From assembly GCA_023374025.1 (NCBI GenBank), contig SIJG01000017.1, forward strand, positions 1,813,671 through 1,877,670: a stretch of 64,000 nucleotides of DNA, in the 5' to 3' direction. Under the pieces are notes generated by a model that was given only the letters and a program-made list of their open reading frames with translations, was not told the DNA's origin and did no database searches. This DNA comes from Heterodera schachtii. Its lineage: Eukaryota; Nematoda; Chromadorea; Rhabditida; Heteroderidae. Shown here in pieces: positions 14,593-25,987 of the stretch (within the stretch, counting starts at the first letter, position 1; each line of letters opens with the position of its first letter). A program made the translations under genes and the position numbers.

Positions 14593-16053
14593 TCAACAAT
14601 TGCACTGTTGCGAGGTCGGCTTCTGCGTGCCGCCCGTTTGGGCGTCGAGTCGGTGGCCCTGTGCCTGCTGCGCCTGTTGCTGACTTTGGTCCAAACTCTC
14701 GGCCATTTTATTGCAAATTATCTGAGAATTAAAAGGTAGGGAGTGAGAAGCATTGTTTGGTTTAAACTAGAGTTGAGCGGGACCGGGACCTGAACACGGA
14801 CAACTGAGTACCGAAGTCCCGGTTTTGACCGGGACCGGGACTAGTCCCGGTTTTTTCCAGGTTTTCCCAGCCAAAAATTCCCTATTTTTCAACCCGAAAA
14901 GGTCCCGGTCCCGGGTTTGCCCAAAATTCCCGGTCCCGCTCAACTCTAGTTTAAACAATGCTCCTTACCTCGACTAGCTTCTCAAACACCGATTTCACAT
15001 TTGTGTTTTCTTTGGCGGACGCCTCGAAAAATTCCAAGCCTAAATTGCCGGAGGCGCATCAATTAGGCCAAGCAAAGGGCCACAATTACCCAACTGATCC
15101 GCCAACTGTTTGCCCCTCTCGCGCGACACCACCCGTTCGTCCTCCATGTCACATTTGTTGCCCACAAGCACAACTTGTGCATTCTCCCAGGAATACGTCT
15201 TAATCTGAGTGCACCAGTCCTGCACCGAATTGAATGACCTTGACAGCAATTGGGGAGGGGGAAGTGCCAATGATCAATCGATTGATCAATGGTATTGATT
15301 GAATGATAGGTCGGCAAGAAGTGATAGGAATTGATGGTTGGAGAGGTTAGGTATCGATTGATTGATAAGGGAAGGATATTATTGATCATTGAGTGACTGA
15401 TTGATTGATTGACAGTTAGTATTAGTGTTAACTGATTGATCCCTTTGTGCCGACCGGGGCAATAAGCAGTGATCAATTAGCCCTTAATGTGTCCACTTCC
15501 GCTCACTCACTCTTCGTTGGTGATGTCGTACATCAGAATGAATCCCATGGCTCCTCTGTAATACGCTGTCGTTATGGTTCGGTAACGCTCCTGACCAGCG
15601 GTGTCCTTTAATGTGCAAATTAATGCCAAACGCTGCCCAAACTTTAGCTCATTAATTACCCAAATTTGAAGTTTGACGCGTTTGTCGCCGCGGAAAACAG
15701 TTTTCACTGAAAATGCCATTTATTTTCACCATTTTTTCACCCTCTCAAATTTTGTGTGCCTTTGAAATCAATGCCAACGGTGGAGACAAAGGCGGAAGTG
15801 AATGAGTCGTCGCAGTAACGGAAAAGGAAGGACGTTTTGCCAACGGACGAATTGCTGGACAAAGAAATAATTAAGGCATTTAATCAGTGATAATTCCTCC
15901 AATTGTGTGGCCCAACCCGATGATGAGCAGTTTGAACATGTAATCAAAATTCTGATCAGAGCCGCCGGTGGTCGAAGCTGATGTGCCACCGCCAGCAGCC
16001 GCCGGACTGTGCCCTCCGGCGCTGCTATTGGCGACCGACGAATGGTGGGCCAT
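14593..16053 (-). CDS. rab-3: Rab3 small GTPase, RAB-3 orthologue (7 exons, 240 aa)
   Basis: Exons on the minus strand: 15917-16053, 15854-15760, 15660-15706, 15511-15605, 15090-15238, 14969-15039 and 14593-14721, totalling 723 nt. GTPase motifs are complete: GNSSVGKTS (P-loop), the Thr of FVSTVGIDF (switch I), [11 protein letters not shown] (switch II), NKCD and ASAK. The stretch [20 protein letters not shown] is diagnostic of Rab3. The protein ends QQCNC, the CXC double-prenylation signal. Rab3 on synaptic vesicles recruits release effectors (RIM, rabphilin) for regulated exocytosis. The N-terminal extension before DQNF is about 32 residues of Ser/Ala/Gly/His, longer than I recall for the C. 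elegans protein. The intron between exons 2 and 3 begins GC rather than GT, and the last intron contains a foldback element. Confidence 0.96.
14749..14963. mobile_element. Foldback/MITE-like element inside the last rab-3 intron
   Basis: Two inverted arms of about 30-45 bp face each other. The left arm (from about 14,749) contains TTTAAACTAGAGTTGAGCGG and continues GACCGGGA. The right arm (to about 14,963) is its reverse complement, CCGCTCAACTCTAGTTTAAA. The arms extend outward through AGCATTGTTT with a 4-base interruption on the left. The 120-base interior is full of CCGGGACC/GGTCCCGG words in both orientations, so the whole element can fold into a long hairpin. It occupies most of the 247-bp intron (14722-14968) and stops a few bases from the splice donor. 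There is no coding capacity, so it would be non-autonomous. Confidence 0.75.
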
Positions 16054-17326
16054 TGTGTTAAGGGAACGTGCAAAATGGCGCCTAAGCGATTGGCAAATGG
16101 GAGAGAAAATGATTGATTAAGGGTGGTGATCAGATCACATAACACCCGCCCCCCCAACCCCATTAAGCATCGCTTCGTCTCTCCCCTCTTTGGCCCCGTG
16201 TCAAATGAAAAATAAAATTTAAAAAGGCAATGGCCCCCTCCCTTTAACCCTTTCCGAAATTCAGAGACGGCTTTTATTGCCATGAATAATGAAAGGAAAT
16301 TTGGAATTAATTGAAAAAGTGCTCCAGAAAATAAAATATGAAGCAGAAAATATCAAAACGAAAATCGGAACAGAATTTGGGGGAACACTTTTGGAACAGC
16401 GAAAGGGCCAAAGAGAGGGGGGGGGGGGGGGGGAATTGGGGGAAAAGCCAAATCGCAAGGGACACCACCGGACAAAGAGGGCGAGAAGTGCGGGAAAAGC
16501 CCAAAACCCCGTCGGATTAGACGAAAAGCATGGAGAATGAAGTTAGTCCGCCCCCACGCGGAAGGAAGGGACCCTTTGTGCATTGGGCCAATTCTCCGCT
16601 TCACTTTTGGATTGTGCCCTTGGGGGGGGGGGGGGGGGGAATGGCACGGGAGGGAATGCCCTTCGCCGCCGCCGTTGGCCCATTCAACCTTTTCCTCCTC
16701 CTCTTCTCCGCTTCCGTCCATTCCTTTTCGCTCCTTGGCGCTGTCCTTTCGCTTTCTGTGCCCATAGCCATCGAAGGATTTATCGGAAAAGCTTTCATGT
16801 GCACTCACTCCCCGCCTCTCCTCTCCCTCTCTGTTGCCTTTGTTGTCTCTCCCCCCCCCCCTCTCTCTGCGCTCCCTCTCTAACCCTCCCCCCCCCACCC
16901 CGCGCCCCAAATGAATTTAGTAGCGATGGATGGCGGCTTTTTCTCGCAAAGCACACACACACACCGACGACTACAAAGCGGATGACGTGGAAAGGGGAGA
17001 GAGAAGCATGGATTGTCAATACATGGGGGAGGGAAGGCAAATTGGGTAAATATAGGACCAAAGCCATAAGTGGGAGGGTGCCCAATGGCCAATTCCCATG
17101 GTTTAGAAATGGGGATAATGAATGACAATGACAAATGGTCTTTCTTTAAAGCAAAATTTATCAGCAAAAATGAGTATAATCTTGGCGGTGCTTTATGTCC
17201 ATTAAAAGTCACAACAAAAAGACACAAATAAAATAAATTAGCCTGTAGACGCCCAAGCATTTTTGTATAAAAACAAAAGCGAAGTAAGTTTTTTAACAAG
17301 CCGATGACAACCGCTTGTTATGCTCT
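16054..17326. other. Intergenic, 5' flank of rab-3 and 3' flank of beta-tubulin
   Basis: Both neighbours are on the minus strand. The region carries G runs near 16,421 and 16,620, C runs near 16,851 and 16,888, and a short (AC)n at about 16,951. Frames longer than 100 codons here are low complexity on overlapping strands and look non-coding. The promoter of rab-3 should lie just above 16,053. Confidence 0.5.
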
Positions 17327-18923
<1,597 letters not shown>

Positions 18924-19367
18924 TTTTAAAACAATTTGTATTTATTCTAAAATACTATTCAATCACTGTAAATAAATTCTTGTGTCTTCTCCAAAATGAT
19001 GTAAAATGAAAGGATGTAATGGTCAAAAGGAAACGAACGATGAAAATCAATTATAAATATAAGACTACTCCTTCTCCTACTCCTTTTCCCTCGCCCTCTC
19101 CATTCCTCCCCGTTCCGCCCCAACTAATCGCGCCTATTGCGTGTCTATCTTTGAGCTATGTGGAGCAATGGGGCATATTTTGTGCGTCCTGTTTGTGCAC
19201 ATTCATTAAGCTTTATTTTGAATTTTTAAAAATAATATCATTTTGCCAAAAAAAAATAAATTGACTAATTCAAACATTTTATTGCTTTTTTTAATTTACC
19301 TAACTGTCAATTTATGCTTTTACATATTTCTTGATTTTACTTGTTAATTTACATTCCTCAGTTGATT
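18924..19367. promoter_or_regulatory. Divergent intergenic region, beta-tubulin (-) and coiled-coil gene (+)
   Basis: These 444 bp separate two genes transcribed away from each other, so both promoters must be here or nearby. It is AT-rich with a CT-rich patch at about 19,067-19,115. The sequence just before the downstream ATG ends in TTCCTCAG at 19,360, a plausible trans-splice acceptor. No TATA box or other specific site can be defended. Confidence 0.45.
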
Positions 19368-19986
19368 ATGAATAAAATATTCGCCAACGATTCTAAAGCT
19401 GTTTTTGAGGATGATATGCATATCGGCGAAGCCTTCGATGAAGTTTTCAAACAGATATACGAGCAGGAAAACGAGGTATGTAAAAGGTTACTCTTTGATC
19501 ACCAAATATACTTTTGTTTTTAAGATGCCATTCGATCGATTGACAGAAATCTGGAAAGAAGTTGAACATTCTGAAAAAACGCTTGTCCATGAAACCAATC
19601 ATTTGCTGAAAAATCAAGGTGTGGATTTTATTCTATTTTTGGTCTTTTTATAGTTTTACGATAGGTCTTCAAAATTCCATCGAGACCGAAATGAAAATGC
19701 TCAAGGATGCTGAGGCTTCTTTGGATGCTTTGAAGAAACGTGAATTGGAGTTGGTTCGCCATTACAAAGACAAACAAAGCAAAATCCTGTCTTCGCTGGA
19801 CCATGGCATGCAAAACGTGATTTAATTTGATCTTTTCTGTTTTTAGTTGAGCATTTAACCCAGATGGTTGACACTGATATCGAAAACGACCAGAAAACAT
19901 TGAATGACATCTTGAGGAGCTACGAAGATGAGCTGCAAGAGATGAAGAACTTAATTATGGCGAAAAAACGATTGCTTTCCGACTAA
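19368..19986 (+). CDS. Small coiled-coil protein of unknown function (4 exons, about 160 aa)
   Basis: Proposed exons: 19368-19475, 19525-19618, 19665 to about 19,817, and 19864-19986. The first two joins are in frame with GT-AG introns of 49 and 46 bp. The last join (AAAAC|GTGATT to AACCCAG|ATGG) is my best reading; an acceptor 18 bases earlier would break the frame. The product is charged and helical from about residue 37 on, with heptad-like runs (EIWKEVEHSEKTLVHETNHL, DILRSYEDELQEMKNLI), and ends KKRLLSD. There is no catalytic motif and I do not recognise a family. It ends 211 bp before the TFIP11 start on the same strand, consistent with a nematode operon whose first cistron is this gene. 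Confidence 0.6.
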
Positions 19987-20197
19987 TACTAGAACGTGTG
20001 TCATTCATTGATCCTTACTTTCATTATGTCCTCATTGTATAACGTAAACTGAATCAATGCGGGTAAATATGCTTAGATTGAGGTCATGAAAGTTTCCAAC
20101 ATTTTATTATGAGGTGTGTGAGTGCCAATTGGTCTTATATTTTTGCAATGACCTGTCATAGATTTATTAATCAATTTATGATACCAGGTTCATAACG

Positions 20198-23100
20198 ATG
20201 GGTGACTCCAATGAATTTTTCACTGAAGAATTTGAATTCGATCAGACGGACTTTGAATGTGCAATGGGTCGGAGAAAATTTAAAAGGCAAACAAAAGAAC
20301 AAGAGATATATGGTTTGTCACTCACAAAATACATTTTTAATTATGTCACCTAAATACAGGGATTTGGGCTGAAGAAGAGGACGACCAACGACCGTCGTTT
20401 CAGCACGGGAAGAAACGGCCGAATGATTCTGCACCAGTCTCTTTTGTCGCTGGAGGTGTTAAAGTCGGAAGCAAAACTCAACTGGCGGATGTGAGTTATT
20501 TTTTGACTATATATATATATATATACACACAATTTTTGATTAATTTTGCAGGGCAATCTTCAAGAAGATGAGGAGGAAAGCGAAATTTCAGCTGTTGAGA
20601 CTCCGCCCGAAAAGCGTCCCACTCCCTCAACATTTGTCCCTTCTACGCCTTCGACCAGCGGTGTTGGCGCTCAAGTTTTTGCGGGAATGCGTTCATCCAA
20701 ATTTCAATCAGGCGGAGGAATGACCGACACGACTTGGATAAAAGCGGGAAAAGGAAGCGTCGTAATGCAAATGATGCAGGTGAACCATGCATGGACAAGG
20801 GGGGGGGGTTTACGAAATACCCCCACTCCCTCCCTCATATCAGCGGTTAAAATTCATACTAAATGTAAAAACGCTCAATTTTTCGGACGGCTTTTTTTCA
20901 ACCCACTTAATTTGCTTCGCTTTTTGTCAAAAGCGGTAAAATTTTGAAATTTGATGCACTTTGTTAACAGATTTTCACTACAACTATCTATAAATTTTTT
21001 TAAATTTACGAATCCAATTTCATAAAAATTTTAACGGAATATAATTCAAAATCGTAAAACAGTTTTTGGAATAAAATTTTGACTTTTTTCCCGTTTTTGT
21101 GGAAATTATCCCGTCTTTACCAGGGCTTCGAAAATTTCAGCTTTGAATAAGTCGTTATAATCTCCTTTTAAGAAAATGGGCTACCAACCTGGCAAGGGAC
21201 TTGGCAAGGAAAAGCAGGGCATTGTCGAGCCCGTGCAAGCCTTCGCAAGGCCGGGCAGAGGCGCCGTTGGAGCGTATGGAAGTGAAGTAAAAGGCCCAAA
21301 ATTTGGAGGTAATTAATGGTAATTAAAATCTCCCTTCAATATTGTATTTAGAATCGGCCGCAGAAGCGCAGGCGCGCATTAACAACGTGGACATTCCAAC
21401 GGACGCTGAAAATGCTGTTCAGAGGGGACAATGGAAAAAGTCAAACGGTGCAAACAAAGTGAAGGTTCACTACAAAACAATGGTCGACGTACTAAGTGAA
21501 AGCGGAGAACCGAAATACGACGGATTCGCAAAAGGGGCGGGCGAGAAAATAAAAGTGTGTGACTTTTTAAAATTTGATATAAATTCATTTTTTTAGATAA
21601 TTGACCTCACTGGCCCGGAACGGAAGGAATATCAGGACTACTCTTCTTTCTCAAGGAGGGCCAAGTAAAGGGGCATCTTCACATGCTTTAAAAAAGAAGA
21701 AATTGTACCCTTTTTAGAATGCCAATTATTGACGGGGACCGACCCAACTTCAACATCCCCGAACTTCCTCATAATCTAAACACATTGCTTGATCTTTCGG
21801 AAGAAGAGATCCTCAAGACAGATAAGGAAGTCCGGCACCTCAAAAACCAAAATGAGGCGCTTATAAGCGAAGAAAAAAGGATTTTGGAGGAAAGTGCCGA
21901 AAGTCAGTTCGAATTTGTCCGCCTTCAAGAGCTGGAACAACTTGTCAGCAAGTGAGTTGTTGATTAAATAGCAGTTCTTTTTCTTCATTTACTATTTTGG
22001 TTTTGATAATTTAATTTACATTGCCTAATTTGTTTATTTTTGTTTGTTCAAGGTTCTGCGTGTCCGCTGAAGAATCTTCTTTAGACGAATGCAAAAAACT
22101 GTTCCAGAAGCTACATAAGCAATTTGAGGCTGAATTTAAAATGTATGGGCTTGATGCGTTGGCCATGCCAATTGTGCTTCCAAAGGTGTGGAAACAATTC
22201 CGTTTTGAAATTTACATTAATCAAATTTCCAGATAAAGAGATATTTTATGGAATGGGATCCGTTAAATCCCGAACAAACCTTCTTTGGATTTTCAATGAT
22301 GTCCGAGTGGAAGGATTTGCTTGGCGATTCGAAGGGCGGTGCACTTTTTAAGCATTTTGACAACAGCTCAAGTTTGTTGTTATTTTTTTTTAAATTCCTT
22401 ATTTTTACTTCCGTTTTTTTAAGTATACAAAGTTATTCTGAAAGATATTATAAAGGGGAAGAATGGAATTGCCCCTCCCCAAATCATTGGCCCTCGTCCA
22501 ATATATAACTATTTGCTTTTTAGGCACTTTGTCTGCATTTGACTTTTGCATTTGGCATGGCTGGATGCCAAACTTACGCAGAACAGCACTTGAATGGAGT
22601 CCTCGTAGTAATGGCCCAGTAATGATCAGTCTTGTTCAAAAATGGATGCAAGTTCTGCCCGGTTGGATATTGGAGAATCTCTTGGAGCAGGTGGACCTTT
22701 TTGCAAATACCCCAAAAATTTGTTTCCTTTCAAGATTCTGATTCCTCGTATAAGAGAACAAATTGACTTATGGGACCCGATAACGGACACTGTGCCAATT
22801 GAGTCGTGGCTGTTGCCTTGGCACTCTCTGATGGGTGACCGACTGTTGCCAGCATATGCCTCAGTTAGGCAGAAATTGGCGAAGGGACTGAGAAATTGGT
22901 ACCCTGGAGATAGAAGGTACGTTTACACCTTTAAAATCGGAAGCATCGTTTCCCCCTCCCCGTATCGCTTTCCCTGGATTTTTTAAGAACAAAAACTTAC
23001 TAATCCGGGGGAAATGATACGGGGGATGACATTGTAAAAAATCTTATAAAGCCTTCTTAAATTCAAATTTTCATTTAAAAGAATCCATGTCTTCATTTGC

Positions 23101-23950
23101 CTTACTTTTCAATGAAATTACATTACAGTGCCATCGAATGCATTCGACCATGGAAGGAAGTGTTCTCCAGTGGCATCATTCACACTTTTATTGGAATGAA
23201 TATTTTGCCGAAACTCGAAAAGGCGCTACAATCGATCGATCTCATTTCAACTGATTACTTTGATCAACTTGAACTTTTCGACTGGATGGACTTTGTTGGG
23301 GGCGAGCCAATCGGAAAAATTTTGGCAAATGCATTCTTTCCGCGGGTTTTTAAACAGTTAAATAGTGAATCTTCAATTCATTTATTAAGTACTATGACTA
23401 TTTACGCTCTCAACTGAATTCTCCGATGCTTTCTGTGCAAGAATTGGAACGGGTGAAGAAGAATTACATGAACTGGAAGAATTTATTCCCGCAAGAGATT
23501 ATCAGTCAACAAGTTATCATGGGTAATATGGGCTACGATTCGCCACGACAGAAACCAATAAAAACCTATTTCATTTAAGCTGAACTCAAACGCGCGTTGA
23601 TGCTCATCGGCCAGGCTCAGAGCCGACTGACGGGCGCACCAATTCCCGGAATGCATTTTCAGCATCCACTCCCTCGGCCTGCAACGCCTCTTTTCAGCGT
23701 CCCGCCAATCAATACGCCATTTGTACAATTACCACCAACAAATTTCAAACAACTCGTTGAATCAACTGCTGTTACAAATGGCATTCAATTCTTCCCACAA
23801 AGAAGCAAATTCCAAGATGGGAAGCAAGTGTATATGTTCGGAATCCATTCCATTTATATTGACGGCACTCTGTTGTTCCAATACAATCCCCCAAGAAGAC
23901 AATGGCTGCCTGTCAGCTTAAACCAACTTGTTGAAATGTCCAAAGGATGA
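20198..23950 (+). CDS. stip-1: Tuftelin-interacting protein 11 / STIP-1, G-patch spliceosome disassembly factor
   Basis: A multi-exon gene starting [20 protein letters not shown] at 20198 and stopping at 23950. In order: an acidic N-terminus with a basic patch ([20 protein letters not shown]); a Pro/Ser-rich linker; the G-patch split by a roughly 395-bp intron (...VVMQMMQ, then [20 protein letters not shown] and GRGAVGAYG); a coiled-coil stretch near 21,720-21,950; and the GCFC/TIP domain ([46 protein letters not shown]). The C-terminus ([10 protein letters not shown]..., [28 protein letters not shown]) matches human TFIP11's closing motif. TFIP11/Ntr1 activates the helicase DHX15/Prp43 to release spliced introns in the nucleus. 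The start follows a GATACCAG acceptor at about 20,188. Small exon edges in 22-23.5 kb are not exactly defined. Confidence 0.93.
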
Positions 23951-24084
23951 ATTTTGTTTACATATTTTATTTAAATGGAATGTGAAACAATATATGAATT
24001 ACTAATTAAAAACATTTAAACGAAATGGACATGGAATGAATGAATGGACAGATTTTAATTTAAATGAAAAACAATCTATAGGAA

Positions 24085-24189
24085 TTACTTAGGTGTTTTC
24101 TGCTTGGGTTCAATCATTAAAAGGCTTAAGACAAGAAAAAAAGGGAACATAAACACAATGGGATTGGATTTAAAAATTTTGACGCCCAT
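24085..24189 (-). CDS. Possible 34-aa single-span membrane microprotein
   Basis: A minus-strand ORF from ATG at 24189 to TAA at 24085 reads MGVKIFKSNPIVFMFPFFLV, then LSLLMIEPKQKTPK. That is a short basic start, one hydrophobic helix of about 20 residues and a polar basic tail, the layout of a genuine small membrane protein. The frame stays open upstream to about 24,240 with more hydrophobic sequence, so it may instead be the last exon of a longer gene. It lies 97 bp downstream of the LOTUS-like gene on the same strand. I do not recognise a family, and chance is not excluded at this length. Confidence 0.3.
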   Translation of the reverse strand: MGVKIFKSNPIVFMFPFFLVLSLLMIEPKQKTPK

Positions 24190-24286
24190 TATGACTGCCA
24201 ATTGAACGACGACGTCTACGAAACAGCTGACGACTCTTCCTTAAAATATTTTGAAATGTTAAAATTATCCAAATGGTAATTAGAAA

Positions 24287-24825
24287 TTACATTTCTCTGT
24301 AATAGTGCCAAATTCGTTGTTCAATAAAAATATGTTTTGACTCATCACCGGGGATCGCCATGAAAATTGCCTCGCCATTATCCTTGAAATGTATAAACAC
24401 AAGTCCTTTCATATAATCCGATGCCAGAAATTCGTAGAGTGAGTAATAGCCGAAAGCCTTTGCTCGAGCCACGGGGTCGAAGCCGTAGTCGGAACTGAGA
24501 AAAGAACACGCAATTAGTCACAGAGAATAAATAGCCAACTTTAACAGCACAGGGATAACTAATTGTCAATTAATAACTTACATGAAGGCATTAATTAGTG
24601 ATGAAAGCGATTCGTATCCGAGAAATTGCGACTTAAATGACGTTGACTGACAATCATTCCTAACAGAAAGGTCAGAGGCTCATTTACCTGAAGCGTTTGA
24701 AATATTTGGCTCCTGAATTTTTTCAATTGATTGGATAAAATGCCACAAACAAAATCAAAATAAGAATTTGGCGAACAACGTGAGGATGAAGAAGATTCAT
24801 CTGAAGTTGAGAAACGTGAAGACAT
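24287..24825 (-). CDS. Small LOTUS/OST-HTH-like domain protein (3 exons, 136 aa)
   Basis: Exons 24688-24825, 24582-24646 and 24287-24494 join in frame (411 nt) with GT-AG introns. The N-terminus is Ser-rich (SRFSTSDESSSSSR). From about residue 25 the order is helix (ILSNQLKKFRSQIFQTLQ), then FLGYESLSSLINAF, YGFDPVARAKAFGYYSLYEF, and a two-stranded end (KGLVFIHFKDNGEAIFMAIP). The pattern of helix, pre-domain helix, G-[FY]-x-[ST]-L-x-[ED]-[FL] and a beta wing is that of LOTUS/OST-HTH domains. These bind RNA or the helicase Vasa in germ granules (Oskar, TDRD5/7, MARF1, nematode MIP and LOTR proteins). Family assignment is by pattern only. Unlike the usual members, no second domain accompanies it. 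Confidence 0.55.
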
Positions 24826-24966
24826 TGATTGGATTTACAGACTGAAAAATGATAAATTAAATAAAAAATACTTTAATTTAGAGGCAAAAAAACAAAGAGT
24901 GAAAAAGGATTTTTCCGGCTTGAAAATGTGCTTTATTTCGCCAAAGTCAAACATGTACAACCACAA

Positions 24967-25801
24967 TCATGTAACAAACAATTTGATCAATATGTAAATC
25001 TGGTACGGCGGAATACACTCAAATAATGCATGCAAGAAGAAGCCGGCGTTGTTGAGGCTGTTGCGCAATGTCGAGATAAGCGAATTAGCGATGAGAACGA
25101 CAGTGCACGGCATTTCCTTATGCATCGCAGTTTTCTACCGTTGTTTGTGTGAAGTTCGGGGTGATAAATAACATGACAACTTTTTAAAAAGTGCTGCACA
25201 TTTATCATAACTGCGTGCAAAATATTAAATTGTTTCGTAGAACATCGTTTCCGCCCTATCGCCGGTTATGTATCAGAATTGACGTGATGATTGATTGGTC
25301 GGTAAGAAGATTTCTAATAATTAATCTTCCTAACGCGCAATTCCCATCGCCCACCACCACACAATTTTGTTTTTTAATTTTTCGTTCCCTTTTCTCCGTT
25401 GTCATTTGCGCATTCACTCATTTGCCACTGTCACTGTTTCTCCCTTCTTCCCTCATTTGAGTCTCAATAAATTACCAAAAACCTTTTCTTCTGTGTGTGT
25501 ATCGACTAGTGAGTGTCTCCTTCTCCTCAATCTTTTCCCTATCTGTGCGATGCATCTTTTTTAAAGTTACCTGCCCAAAATTAACAGTGCGCGTCGGCGC
25601 CGGAAGTGACAATTGTTGATTGGGCGAGTCGTTCACTGGCGACGCGACCCACCAAAGGCGGGTAGTCGTCGCAGCAGCAGCTGATTGCAATACTTGAGGA
25701 AAATAAATTGCTCCAATTTTGGATGAGCGATTGGATGGATGTGCGGCGGGGAAAGAAAGGGTCTCAAGTTCGTAAAAAAATTCGATGTCTATGTAATTCA
25801 C
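24967..25801 (-). CDS. Candidate two-exon gene of unknown function (132 aa)
   Basis: Exon 1 (25571-25801) starts MNYIDIEFFYELETLSFPAA and ends TRTVNFGQ at a good donor (CAG|GTAACT). Exon 2 (24967-25134) opens after GGTAG and continues in phase 0 through KTAMHKEMPCTVVLIANSLI to KLFVT. It contains an amphipathic or hydrophobic stretch (FFLHALFECIPPYQIYILIK) that looks protein-like. The intron would be 436 bp. The second exon alone could be a 52-aa ORF from ATG at 25125. No family is recognised. The start lies 187 bp from the divergent clr-1-like gene. Confidence 0.33.
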
Positions 25802-25987
25802 TTCGAGTTTAGTTAATTATATTATATTTATTTTTTGTCATTTCTTCACTGCTAAATGTATCTGTACAGCACTGAAGGCTTTAACCCAAATTACTAATTA
25901 TCTCATTATGTATAATTATTATTTTAGTTAAAACATCCAATGACCGTTCTATTAATCCGGCACAAAAGTTAAACGAGTCCATTAAAA

